DNA of 64,000 nt from Membranipora membranacea (lineage: Eukaryota > Bryozoa > Gymnolaemata > Cheilostomatida > Membraniporidae): contig OU612073.1 in the NCBI GenBank assembly GCA_914767715.1, positions 21,762,001 through 21,826,000 on the forward strand, read 5' to 3'. Position 1 is the stretch's first letter; each line of letters starts with the position of its first letter. Below the pieces are notes generated by a model. The model had not been told where the DNA came from. It saw only the letters and a program-made list of their open reading frames with translations, and did not search any database. The translations under genes were made by a program, and so were the position numbers. This document shows positions 24,201 to 36,399 of this stretch, piece by piece.

Positions 24201-27200
24201 CATCCGTCTTACACTCTGAGTGTAACACCAACACCCCCTCATACCACCATCGCCTTCACACTGGTATATACTACAAACTCTGTGATACAAATATGGCTGG
24301 TTGGCCAAGTCAGCAGTTTTGTTTGATTTCTCATTGCTGTATATAATGATGTTTCCAGGAAGAACAGATGAAAGGAAAGCCAAACTGGGAGCATTTAAAT
24401 GAAGAATTACACGTATTAGTCGTAGTAGAAGACTCACAACACAGAGCTGAAATCAAGATGAAACGGGCCGTCGATGAAATAAAAAGACTCCTAGTTCCAG
24501 CGGTAATTATTAATTAAAACCTACCTAGCAGTCTATCTTAAAATGACCGAACAGGTCTTTTCGGTTCTTTCAAGCCAAGTATATCAATTTTTCCTCACTT
24601 TGACCATTTTGAAATCAAGTACCACCACTCCATAATCTGTAACATTGTCGATTAATGTTTCAATTGAACAAGAAGTTTGTCCAATTTAGGCTGTGCTGTC
24701 TTGCACCGAATGTAGTACAGCAAACTAAAACAAATTTTATATGAAATATGTGGCTGTCAATATTTCCAGCTATGACAAGTGGGTCACTCAAAGAGGCCAA
24801 TCTACCAACTTTACATTATGTAACCAAAATTTGTTCAGCTTTTTACACATTTGGGATTTCAATTTGTGTTACCAATGCCAGGGTTGGATAACTGGTAGCA
24901 ATTTGATAACATAGCCTAAGAACCCGGAAACCTTAATAAAGAATCAGCAGCTTGTATTGACAGGCCGTGATTTGATTCTGTTTGCGTCGTCCAGATTTGT
25001 GATTGTGCTGTTGAGACTGTTACATTTACAAACTGTTAGCCAACTACTTGACAAATAGTCAACAGAGGGCTGTTCAAACTCCACCTACTGTGTGTATGTC
25101 AGAGTGCATTTGAAGAAAGTGCTTCTCTTCATAAAAGCTGTAACATTATGTTTGCTTAGGTAAACTAGTATGCAAGCAAACTCAAGTCCCCAGTGCTTAG
25201 CATTACATTGATTCTTAAGTTAAACACTCTTAGCTGACAATGAAAAGTAAATATGGGATGCTTGCCCGCTTCTCTATCAATCTATAGAGCACAGGGACAC
25301 TCTCCACACAGCACCCATCAATTTTCTGGTTTCTCCTAGGCTCTTGTCACTGCTCAAGTGACTGTTCATGGGTTTCTAGGGATTGACCAGTGCTTGGTCT
25401 ACGAGATCACTTGACTAATTGTAATAAAAGTTTAAATTCTCCACTAAAATCAATGCTTTGCCATTAAAAACTTTTCAGAATCTCTGGTTGCATTAACACT
25501 TTGTTTTACAAGCCTTCAAGCTTGAAATGATTTGAAAGAAAGAAAAACATAGATTTGATTCTAACATTATACATTCTCACATTACCAAAGAGTAAGATGG
25601 ATTCCTTGTTATGTATTTTGATCAGAAGGCTTTATGATATGAATTGCCCAACAAATGATTTTTGAAAAAAAGAGTTGCACTGGGCTCAACTATTACGAAT
25701 CCTATGAATCCTATAAACATTGGTCGTGATGGTATTACTGGTGGTATTATGGGTAGCTGTTGTTTTGGTCATTCTTGGTTCATAGAAATAAGTTATTCGC
25801 ACCCAATTATACCCTTATTCAGAGCATCAGTCTCTTCATTGAAAATTAAATCACATTAATAAAAATATTGAAATTCCAAGGAAATATCAGTTTGGATTTA
25901 AATACAAATATTGGTGCGTGTGGCACCTGATGTCTTATTGTTTGTAATGAAATCTAAGCCAAAGACAGGTTGTAGTCAAAGAGTTGTAATATTAGTAGGT
26001 TTACTGCTGAAATCTTATGCCCCTGGGGAATCGTGCTCTCGGAGCACAAAGGGGGGAATTACAAGGCAATACTAAACTTAGCTTGTGTAGTAATAGGATT
26101 GGGCAGTGGTTTTATTACTTTGCTAGCATCTGGTTTATATAGGATTAAAGCTGGCAGGAGAAAGCCGATAGTGCTTACTAGTGAAATATTGTATTAAAAA
26201 TTACAATCATCATGTTTATAATAATTGTGTAATTTTTAATATAATCTAGATTTTATGAATAGAGGAAAATATGTAGCTCTTCTATGCGGATTGCAGGACT
26301 CAAAAGCTTATTGATTTTTTGAATTAAATGTGTTTAAAAGAAATGACTGGGGGATGTTGTTAGAACGCTGTAGGGATTAGTGGTTTGGTATAATATTCCA
26401 ATCAGGCTTTCATTGTTGTATGATTGTGCCGAGAAGTTGTTTCTCTTGTTGGGCGAGATGCTTTGAAGTAGCGGCGGCGTTAAATATCATAACTCCTGAA
26501 ATAGCTGAGAGTGAGATTGTGAGTGTCAGTTATAAAATACTTGGGCGTTTTTACTTAAATATTCACACTATGGGGTGTCTGGAGAATGAAGCAGCGGCTA
26601 ACCCACTCATCTCCGCTCCCCTATATACATCTTTTATATGTACATATGCTGTCGGGTTTTAGGGTGTGTAATTGAATCAGCTGACCCACGGTGATATTAA
26701 TTAACCTATGATAGAGTTTTATTCAGCTCTAAGCTGTTTTAAAGAATACACAAATAGCGATAATTTGTTCTACCCGGCTACATGACTACTTAATGGCTAA
26801 AAGCTGCCCCTGCCTTTTTCATGTAATTTATACCAGAGATGTTGATAATTTCTAAACAGGATCAGATAAAAAAAATGAAGAATGTAGAGCGTGAATAGAA
26901 AGTAGCGTCCTGCTTTAAAGCAGCGTGATCAAATTCTACACTCGGTTTCATGTTCATAAGAAATATTTTGATGTTATCTTCATTTTTGTCTTTTCAAAAC
27001 AGACTACTAGTCAATTTCTTTCAAAAAATGAAACCTGAACAAACAGATTTTCTTTTGGTGGTATTTGATTTCAATGAATGATTTGCATGCCCATACAAAG
27101 GCCATAATATGAGCAGTGAAGTTGAAATGCTATCCCTAACTACATTACTCCACTTTCACAGAGTAGCAGATATTGGATTTGACATGTCATATTGTCTAAA

Positions 27201-30200
27201 TTATAGCTGGCTTCTCATTTCATTGGCGTTTCTACAATCTAATTCAGACCTCTAGTGCAAACTTGTGGCTATGAATGGCATATCCACAAGTCAGCACTAC
27301 TGGACTGGTTTTATATGATCCCGAATGGTGGATAGGCCCACTAGTCAATGCATGCCATGAACCATGATGCACAATTTAAATTCAGAGTGAATATATTGTA
27401 GCACTTGTATATAATATACCAACTACTCACTCATATGGGTCCGTTCTCACATCGATATAGAGACAGAAGTGCCCGACATCTCCCAGTTTGACTTATATTA
27501 ATATGTGTGATATGTCATGTGACCATGTGACCTAATTTTAGCCCGAAGGAGAAGACGACCTGAAGAAAATCCAGTTGATGGAACTGGCCATCATGAACGG
27601 CACATATCGAGACCAGACTAAGCTTCTGGCAGCCGCCGCCCAATCAGCTCGTAAGTGGCAGCAGGGTCAGCAGTAGCAGCTCAAACCTTCTCACACACTC
27701 ACTCACTCATAACTTAACAAATCAAACTACCACATCCAATCACTACCATATATAATATACTACTATCAATATTATACTATCAAATAATGGTACCAAATTA
27801 AAATAAGGTTCTGGATACCTTAGTAAGCAATGGAAATATCTGCCACCAGGGCAGGAACAGTGGATGGTCACTGCCACCACAAGTTAGCCTGTGGTGACTG
27901 CGTTGCTATACCACAGTATACTTAAACTATAGAACAACACAAAATTGTTACAGAAATTCACTTTGCTGTCCTAACTACCTTTCTGCATATAACCAATCAC
28001 TTAATGCCAGGTGTGATGCTAGTGATTTACTAGATCTAGTCTGTACTCCTGTTCACTTGTTTAATCTCTCAACTCACTCACAACATCACATATTAGTGTG
28101 TGACTGTGACTTTCTCATCTGGTCTAACCCTAACAGTCATGGTCTCTGTTTGGTGGTGGTTGAATTTACTCTCAACGGACGCGATGGAGATTGATGTCAA
28201 GTTGTGGGATCGAGGAGCAGTCACATGGCTGACCACTACTACTGACTAGCACCTAAAACTGCATCGTCCCAAAGCCTAACTAACTATCAATAATCACAAC
28301 AATTTCTATATTCTAGTTTCTGGTGACCATCAGCTGGGAGAGGACTCCTCCGATTGAGGATATAATCATCACAGAATATCTCTATATGTGATTGTTAATT
28401 TTTTTGATACTATTTATTTGCACAGCCCGAAGGCGAGGATGAATTGAAACGTCGACAGTTGATGGAGTTGGCAATTATAAACGGTACATACCGCGACACT
28501 AAGTCGGGTAATCCGGGCCCGACCGCTCAATCTAATGGTGCCACATCTCCATCATCACTGTCACCACTAGGGGGCGCCACCACTCACCCGGCAGCCCTAG
28601 CTGCTGCCGCTGTGGCCAGTCGTAAGTGGGCATGTTGTGCATGATGTCGTATAAGCACCCCACCTACTACTATTCTTATTATTACTACTGACAACTGCTT
28701 TATGATTGTATACTTAGTGCTTATTATCAGTAAGCTGGTTGTACCAGGCAGCCCCGTCAGCGGAAGGACTACGCGCCACGTTTGTCTCTGCATCGGAGGT
28801 GTCAGCCAGACTCTTCTGTGACATTATTATTGCTTGCTATCATTGCTTTATGAGTTTGAAGTAAGGAGAGTGACTAGTTTGCTTGCATTATCTCTCTCTA
28901 TCTCTAGCTAGGCTGAGGTGTTTAGACAAATACTATTTCTACGGACTCTGACGGCATCTTACTACTAACTAATATTAATTCTACCTGTGCTGCCAACTTT
29001 CAGGCTATTACTGTCTGTGCATGGAACTTATGGCTTGTAGATATGCCTGCATCTGCTAGACCTTAGATTAGTCAGTATCAGATCAACAGAACATGTCGTA
29101 AAGTTGTCAGCTTCTTGTGTCCCTTCCGCTCACTTCTGATTTGTGATCAGCTAGGAGGAGATGTACCCAACCCGCTTAATGTGTGTATTCTAGTGAACTT
29201 CGGGCTTTTGATGTCGTCAAATTTGTCTTTCCAGACTGCTGTACTTACGTCGAGTTATTGCACTGTCAATTAATTTGATGGGCTCAAAAGAAGATTGATG
29301 TAAGCAGAGGTTACGGCTGTACAGTAATTATGAATATTTGTGTGAAAAGTTTTACATACAGTGAAATATTACAGCCACGGAATGGGCGTTTACTAAATTA
29401 AATTATTCATCTTGAGCTATGCAACCTTGTCTCATGTTTCATAAAAATATGAAAATTTGATCCTCTCTAAGTAACAGCTGGATATATTACAATACATGTT
29501 CAGGTCAGCTTATTACAATAATTTGCTGACATCGTCACTGCTGATGGAGTTGAGATTGTACTAATCTAACTGATGATTCTATTTTAGCATGTAGGAAGCT
29601 GACTTTCAATCTAACAATACTGCATACCCACTACTAACAAACTCAGTATCTCATCTACTACTGAGTATAAATATTAGTAAGAGGCACGAGTGTACATGTC
29701 ACTGGGGCGGACTTATGTCCCCCCCCACCCTGTATACTGTTGCTGTTGTGAGACACTATTGTTTTATCATAATTGCGGGTGATTTGCTGTTTCAGATATT
29801 ATTTGATCACCAACTGGCTGGAGTTATTCCTCTTGGCTTAACCATCTATGCATGGCTTACATTATTGTTACAAACATTATACTAAGCATAGATTAAGTTT
29901 CAAGCTTTTTCCATATGGTCTTCAAGTATGCGTAAATAGCAGTTATAATAATTACTACCTTCGCTGCCTTACTCCATGGAGAGAAATAACGGCTGAGCCA
30001 CCAACTTGACTGAGACACGGCATACATATTGTTAACTGATGTTCTTTTCATGTTTCCATGTCACAATCATTTATTATTACAGGTCTCCAACACCAAGCCT
30101 TAGGTCCACTTGTAGTCTAACCCTCTAAACTAACTAATAACTATAATCTGTAGGTGGTCAATATCTGGTGGAATGGTAATAGGGCTAGAAAATCACTATA

Positions 30201-33200
30201 TATTGGAAAGCACTTGTGGAGCATCTCCAAACCTGTAATTTCATGACAGGATACAATATTTGGATAACAACGTTCATCTCGGTCCATTAGAAAGTTGCTA
30301 GCGTTGGCGGCTTATGATTAGATATGATAAGTTTTATTGAGTGGATTTGACATGCTGTAGTTCATGCTGTTTGCTGCTGTGAAGTAACAAACTAGTCTTT
30401 AATGTCGGCGATGCCACCTGTTAGCTGATATCAAGAACAAATTTAATGTTTGGTCAGAAACGACAATTTAGTCATTTAGTTGCATAACAGTTAACCATGA
30501 CCCTGAGCTAAATAAGCATGTTATTTGAGCAGGAATATCGCTGAGAATTCCTAATCCCCATCCTGCTTTCCTGCACGTATCAATGTAATGCATGTACATA
30601 TAGGTCAACCTGCATTCAAATAGTCTCCATAACATTAGGACCATCCAAATACTACAAACTCACATACCATTCAGCTCTTCAAATCTGCTTTGCTCTTTTC
30701 AAACATTGCGGATGTTTTAGCAGGCTTTGTCCAGCAGTTGTGAATCAAGCATTATTGCATAATAGCCCTTGGCTATGTAAATTTGACAACGGTAAAATCT
30801 GGAAGCTTTCTCTATAAACATCAAATCTAGGCCAAGCCTTCGAATTCTCAAGTACTACCGTAGTGTTACAAATCCCAATCTGTTTGTCTCCCTCAAACCC
30901 ATTCAATATTATTCAAATATTATTTCCAATGTGTCCATAGATATGTAGAGTCACTGAGACAATAATTTGCTGTTGATTGATAACTGGTCGTATCTATGAA
31001 GGTTTGCCTCCCCTGAACTTTTATTTATTTTATTTGATTATACAGAAATGCAGCATCGGTTGATGGGACAGCCAATCATTCCTACTAACGCTGCCGCCTA
31101 TCAGCAGCAGTTCAATCTGGCAGCCATGCAGCAGCAGCAGCAACAGCAGCAGCAGAATCTTCTGAGAGCCCAGCAGCTCGGAGGACAACTGATGTTATCA
31201 CCCCGCCTGCAGACACCAGGTGCTCCTTCAGTACAGACGAGCCATCAGCAGGCCCTGATGGGTATGCCTCCTATGGTATCATCAGCAGATGCTGCCTCAG
31301 CCCAATCAGTGCTCTACTCAGCAGCTTCTCTACAGAATCCAGGCATGCTACAGACTACACCAGGTCAGACAGACCTCGGACAGTACGGCCTTGTCAATCA
31401 GACTCTACTAGACTACAACCATGCAGCCGTCGACCCATCAGCTGCTGGTATGTCTTCTCAACATAATCATAGTAAACTCCTACTATCTGCTTCTCCTCTG
31501 AGCTATGTGAGGGGTTAGACCTGCCATATCTTGTCAAATATACTTGCAGGCGTAGCTTGTCCTCTCTCTGGCAAAGCTCTAGAGTTCTGGTCTCGGGTCA
31601 CAGTCATGTCACTGGTACAGGTACTGATAACATGTATGTGGCTTGAGCGCTTTTATATGACCATTAGGAATAGAGTAATCCACAGTAGTTCAGGGATTTT
31701 TGTTGATTGTTTCATTTATGTGGACATTGTAAGGTACATATTTTTCCAAAAAAAATATCTTCAATGTAAAGATCTCAAGTTACTTCTTGTGCAATAACCT
31801 GTGCTGGTCCAAAGGTTTTTAAATAAGTTTGGATAAGCGATAGACTAAGCTTTTCTTCGAGTGTGCATTTGACACAATTAACTTATAAAGCTTCCCGATG
31901 TGTTCATACACAATAACTTCCCTTGTTTAACGCTGACAACTTTAACTGATTGTGATGGTAAATTTTATATAGGAGTTATGGCACTTTCACCACCCCCTGA
32001 AAACTACACCGGAATGCCTCAAGCTTTATGGAACAACAATAATTACTATGTGATGTGAGGCAATATAATCACTTAACCATGGCCACACGACACTTCAAAC
32101 TCACTAAATTATTCACCACCAACCAGCCTTCTCCTTCGAACAGCCAAGCTAGCCAAAATCTGCCGCCAACTGAAAAGTGCTCAAACTAAAAACTACAGAC
32201 AAGGAATCAAGCCAAATCCTAAAGGGCAACAAAGGGATACCCAACAGGCAGTGGGTGTTTAGTGATTAAAAACCTAATGTCTTCTGGGTATCTCTTGTTG
32301 CCTTAAAATCATGTAATTTACCTGTTTTTTTATTGAGTTATCTCATAGTTAAGTTTATTTATTTCAATCATTTTTATTGCAAGTCTATATAAGATCATCT
32401 TTGAACTGTGGCCATGCTTTTCAAATGACTCAATCAATGAACAACTAACCAATCAACCGTTACTATGGTGGGAAAGCGAGCAATAATCAAATTCTAACCT
32501 AATGCTTAGATTACGTTGTGAAGGGGCCTCTGGGGGTGGTTAGCATCTTGTCACCCACTAACTTTGCTATCAGATGTTGGGATTTGTTTGCCCTCGTCAT
32601 GATTGAATTGGGAGGATAACTCTTCATTAATAATAAAATCATCCCCTGATTATTTTTGTATTATTTATAACAACAGTAGTAGTGCATAGTGCTGGCTGTC
32701 TATCTTTGTCTTTGTCTGTAATTTTCCATTAGCACTTTTCCGCTGGCTTCAATCTAAAATGTTTAACCACATGGCGCTGCACATCTTTTGGTAAAATCCG
32801 ACAAAAGTTAACACAACCATTCAAATTAGCATCGAAACATCTTACATGATAGACGCTTGTTTTATCAACCCTGTTACTATTTTCAAGTCAAGGAATGCTT
32901 GAAAACTTGAGCATGAATTTTCAAGAAATTTTTTAACAAAGTTCACCCGATCTGTGATGGAAGTTGTAGAGATTGATGCCTCAGTATGTAAAACTAACAC
33001 CCTCTCCTGTTGGTTGTTGTTTTAAACGCCCAAACATTCCAAAAGTCTGAATTTTCTGGTCACCACTTCATAGAGACTTCATTAGTCCTATGCCCAGTCA
33101 TAGTAGTAAATTTGCCGGCCCCAGAGGAGAAACTCAACATGACATTTTCCTTGAAGCATATGTAGACTAGTCATGAAAAGTCACGTAACTTTTTTACCTT

Positions 33201-34098
33201 GCTCCTTATGTTTAATTATTTTCGGTATAGCTGGGAGTTGTGTGCACATACACGGCTTGGGTTTAGTTGTAGAGATTGTCATAATTTTCAGCATGTGTTT
33301 CACTGATTGCTATGTTTATATTGGTCTTGACATGAAATCACTGATTTACTATGATTAATATCACTCACTCTCTCTCCCATTGATCAAAGTTAACCTGTTG
33401 TACTACCATCAATAGTAACAAACGCTTCATACATTTGACTAGTCATAATTCTCTACTGTTATACCTCTTTCCTTCTAAGTAATGCAGTGCTGTCGGGTGT
33501 TTTAGGGGTGTGAGGTCTACCCACCCTTCCTCTGCTGCCTGCAATGGTAGCAGCGGACCCTTCGATTAATTTGAGTGGGTTAATGCTGCCTACTTACACA
33601 CTAAATTATACTCCTATGATCTGTGATACCACCTGCTGTGGGTGAGGACTGCTGCCTGCTAGGTAACCATCGGTGATTATGTTTGATATTGTATGTAGCT
33701 TGTCAGATGGTTGTAATAATGCGACTCCACGCCTGCTCCCACTGCACATGCTGCCAGATAACTACCATCAAACAAGTCACCTAGTAAATTCAAAATTTAT
33801 CTAACAATTGATTATGTAGGACGGTGTACTGGGTACCTTAGGTTAGGCCCCCCCTAGAAACATCTATGTTGGTAGGCGACAGGTATTGTGGTAGTACAAC
33901 AGGTTTAACTTTGACAGTTGGGAGTGGTTGACTTGCTGAGTCATGCAGCTGATTGTCATCATATGACGACCTTATGAAGCTGTGTGACTATGTGAGACAA
34001 CTCCAACCTGTCACTCATAGAACCTGTACCGTATTTCAGGTGCCATGCCTAAAGTGAGGCGTCCAGCTGTAGCCACCCATCCTTATCAGAGGGTCTAA
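18269..34098 (+). CDS. QKI: Quaking-type STAR/KH RNA-binding protein with alternative exons
   Basis: Common exons are 18269-18392, 21030-21154, 23646-23762, 24359-24502 and 31046-31447. One of 5a (27542-27650) or 5b (28426-28621), and one of 7a (31973-32058) or 7b (34040-34098), complete the frame. The forms are 368 aa (5a+7a), 397 (5b+7a), 359 (5a+7b) and 388 (5b+7b). The start ATG has a good context (AACCATGG). Residues about 12-42 form the QUA1 dimerisation helix pair ([18 protein letters not shown]). The KH domain has [12 protein letters not shown] with the GPRG loop at 92-95, then [18 protein letters not shown] and [11 protein letters not shown]-like sequence. QUA2 is in exon 5 (QLMELAI.NGTYRD). 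Exon 6 is Gln-rich, with nine consecutive Gln, then Ala/Ser/Pro-rich. QKI proteins bind ACUAAY sites and control splicing, stability and translation. Very high match to recalled QKI/How. Confidence 0.93.
18393..21029 (+). other. QKI intron 1, no gene seen
   Basis: This is a 2.6-kb intron. It contains a pyrimidine-rich stretch (about 18850-18960, repeated CTCCC and CCTTTTT) and a short GC-rich patch near 19170-19225 that differs from the AT-rich surroundings. I see no supported exon or RNA gene. Confidence 0.5.
22293..23007. repeat. Exact tandem duplication, 360-bp period, in QKI intron 2
   Basis: Sequence 22293-22647 recurs without any difference seen at 22653-23007, a shift of exactly 360 bp. 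The copies share the same small open frame (starting at 22494 and 22854), which shows no recognisable domain. Complete identity means a very recent duplication or an assembly artefact. The rest of intron 2 (21155-23645) shows nothing coding. Confidence 0.95.
24503..27541 (+). other. QKI intron 4, no additional exon found
   Basis: This 3.0-kb intron precedes the alternative exon pair. I looked for a third copy of the PEGED...QLMELAI exon and saw none. Open frames at 25662-25859 and 26420-26662 lack splice support or family resemblance. Confidence 0.5.
27542..27650 (+). CDS. QKI: QKI alternative exon 5a (QUA2 version A)
   Basis: The acceptor is TTTTAG and the donor GTAAGT. The exon encodes [20 protein letters not shown] followed by [16 protein letters not shown], and ends one base into a codon (phase 1). 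It matches the QUA2 region of vertebrate QKI (GED.LKK.QLMELAI.NGTYRD). It is the shorter of two homologous exons and ends in an Ala-rich tail. Joined to exon 6, it completes CAA (Gln). Confidence 0.93.
28279..28294 (+). promoter_or_regulatory. Bipartite STAR-type motif between exons 5a and 5b
   Basis: ACTAAC at 28279-28284 and TAAT at 28291-28294 form an ACUAAY...UAAY arrangement in the short intron separating the alternative exons. It could be a self-regulatory site. It lies about 130 bases before the 5b acceptor, so a branch-point role is less natural but not excluded. Confidence 0.4.
28426..28621 (+). CDS. QKI: QKI alternative exon 5b (QUA2 version B)
   Basis: The acceptor is TTGCACAG and the donor GTAAGT. 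The exon encodes [20 protein letters not shown], then TYRDTKSG and a Pro/Ser/Thr/Ala-rich extension ending in AAAVAS. It ends in the same phase as 5a. It is homologous to 5a over the first 25 residues and then diverges, being 29 codons longer. Together the pair behaves as mutually exclusive exons. Confidence 0.93.
28622..31045 (+). other. QKI intron 5 with clustered ACTAAC motifs
   Basis: The 2.4-kb intron contains no further exon that I could support. It carries ACTAACTAAT at 28964-28973, ACTAAC at 29633-29638 and ACTAACTAATAAC at 30129-30141. The last has one core and two UAAY half-sites, which is a strong match to the QKI response element. Confidence 0.5.
31973..32058 (+). CDS. QKI: QKI alternative last exon 7a
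   Basis: After acceptor TATATAG, the exon completes Gly and encodes [20 protein letters not shown], then NNNNYYVM and TGA at 32056-32058. The tail has no basic motif. A polyadenylation signal AATAAA lies at 32632-32637, so 32059 to about 32660 is the probable 3' UTR. Vertebrate QKI also produces different short C-termini by alternative last exons, but this tail does not match one I know. Confidence 0.85.
32223..32304. repeat. Inverted repeat within the probable 3' UTR of QKI form 7a
   Basis: GGCAACAAAGGGATACCCA (32225-32243) pairs with TGGGTATCTCTTGTTGCC (32285-32302) with one or two mismatches and a loop of about 40 nt. It may be a MITE remnant or an RNA hairpin in the 3' UTR. Confidence 0.6.
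34040..34098 (+). CDS. QKI: QKI alternative last exon 7b with QKI-5-like nuclear tail
   Basis: After acceptor TATTTCAG, the exon completes Gly and encodes [18 protein letters not shown], then TAA at 34096-34098. Vertebrate QKI-5 ends with a nuclear localisation segment containing KVRR and VHPYQR, so both motifs and their spacing are preserved here. This supports a nuclear form made by skipping exon 7a. Confidence 0.88.
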
Positions 34099-36360
34099 AA
34101 TTCAAACTCAGGCTACAAGCGATTATCATTCAGGTTAGTTGAATATTGTGAGTACTCTACAGAACTGGATAGCCCTGACATACTGCGGCCCGTCACCTTA
34201 CCTCCCCTACTTCGATGGCCGACCCTGTAGCATAATGGAAACTGATAACACTCTTACATTTATATGGCTGCTTATTTCCCTATGGTTAATGGGTAGTGAT
34301 CAGCACTTTACTGATCTTTGGGATATGCTCTATATATATGAGAAGGTGTTGTCAGTTTTCTTACTTGCCGTGTGCGGCAGGCAGATATTATTATAAGACA
34401 TCAGTTATAGTTTTTTTCCCTCACCTCTACAGCAGCGGCATCAAACACCACATTAATAATCAGATTGATATCTGCCTCTACTTACACCACTTTATCTGCT
34501 GTGAGGAGGAGAGCTATCCTCACAGCACTGTCTGCTCTATACAACTTACTCAACCAGTTAACCATTACTACAGCCCACTATGCTACTATGTCTTATCTTT
34601 GTGCGGTTCCTCTTACCAAATCTCGACTGCAGGATTATGAAGTTATCCACCCTCTGAGCATTCAACATGGGAAGATAACTTTTGCATTTTGTAGCGATTC
34701 CATATAGACCTGGTTTCTATCTACTGAAAACTAACAACCGTCTGTTTAAACAAGTTTCTCTGTGACCCAGATTATCACTTCACTCACTAAGATTTACCGC
34801 TTCCAAACTACAACTAAAACTATACAACATGCAACCAATGCAAAATAACAACAGTTCATGTCATAGTGCTCAATGTTCTTTGTGGCTTTCAACAACACAG
34901 CATTGCTGAGACCTTAAGAACTAAAAACAGAATGCAATTTGGTAACAGGCGTAACATTCATTGTAGACTGCTGCTAAAATCTGTGTATATATACAATCTA
35001 TTCACACCTCATTCTGTATGTTTTCCAATAACAACAATAACTAGTCTCTCGTTTGCTGCAATAGAAAGCTGGCCTCGTCCAAACTCACTTTTGACAGTCA
35101 AAGGTTTATGCTTGGCCAGTGTGGCAATGATAGTTTTACAAAATATTCCTCCTCTTGTAACCCGAGGGTGGCTGGCAGAGTGGGAGCCACGGTGATTGTT
35201 AATCTACCATAGCTATCTAGTCCAAACACTAAATACAACTTACATGCTTGTTCAACCAACGCCAAACCGACTTCTACTTACTAACAACATGGCACGGAAA
35301 TCAGTCTGATATGATGACAATCAAACTATTATTGAAAACCATTGGCCGCAGCTCATTGAGAAATTACTATGCAATTGAAGTCTGTCAATACTCCTTTTCC
35401 AGATTTTTATCATCTTTTGTATTCCATTTATTGATTATTTTATTATTTACAATTTTTCCTTTTTTTATTTTGGAACTTTCAAATTTATTCCCAATAATTG
35501 GGAGCTTTCTTTACTTAGTTAGAACAAGACAATTATTATCATGTGCCTACAAAATTTTAAAGTGCTTTGTTGTCACAATTAATGACCATGTTGAATATTA
35601 GAAGAGCTATGACGCTTCAAAACTTCTTTCAGCCATTGTTTTACATTGACTCCTAAGTTGTTATACAATTTGATGTTTTTTTTTTACGTTATATGTATTA
35701 TTATTACTGTTAATTTTGTATATTTAAACTGCTCATTTTGATGACCTTCCTATTTTTTTGTAGCAGGCCAATACATGACACATTTAGACAGTATTGAATA
35801 TTTTGTACAAATACAAGGGTCAGTATTCCAACATTACGTCTTAGTTTTATACCAGATAGAAATGCAAAGAAATAGGGAAATTGCAGCAACAATAACTACA
35901 ACTCTGTAGGTTTCCCAAAATCTTGAGCAACATTACATACATAATCAATCGCACAATAACAAACATCTAAGTGAAATTCTCCATCATTTTGCACTATGCA
36001 AACAACAAATATCACTGATATGGCATGATATGTGTTACATAGGAGAGACATAAAGTGAACTTGAAAAAATATGTGAGAACATGAATAAAATATGAACATA
36101 TGTGAAGTGTTTTTCTCCATCAATCATTTCCTCTCATCACCAAAATTTATCATTTCTTTTTCACAGCAATGAGCTCCCTCTCTAATTGATCACTGAGTTT
36201 CACTTTCGCATACATCAAATACAAGTCCTTCGTTTTCATTACTGCCAGGGACTTAGACTAGAATATCCTCTGTACTGATAACAGGACGCTGTTCCCACCA
36301 CTCTCATCGCCTTCTCTCAAACTTTACTGTATTCCTGGTTTTTTGGAATGGATCTGGAGA

Positions 36361-36399
36361 GTAATTCCAGAGACTATGGATAATAGTCTCTGGAATTAC
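36361..36399. repeat. Perfect 17-bp hairpin with 5-nt loop
   Basis: GTAATTCCAGAGACTAT at 36361-36377 is followed by GGATA and its exact reverse complement at 36383-36399. The stem is perfect. It lies downstream of QKI in a region with no gene call. Confidence 0.85.

Noticed and set aside
34296-34707. Two overlapping plus-strand frames after QKI exon 7b
   Set aside because: Hydrophobic or Ser/Thr-rich composition only, with no family resemblance or splice signals tying them to a gene. They could be UTR.
35248-35601. 117-codon plus-strand frame with a hydrophobic segment
   Set aside because: It arises from T-rich sequence, lies in the probable 3' UTR or spacer, and has no recognised domain or promoter.
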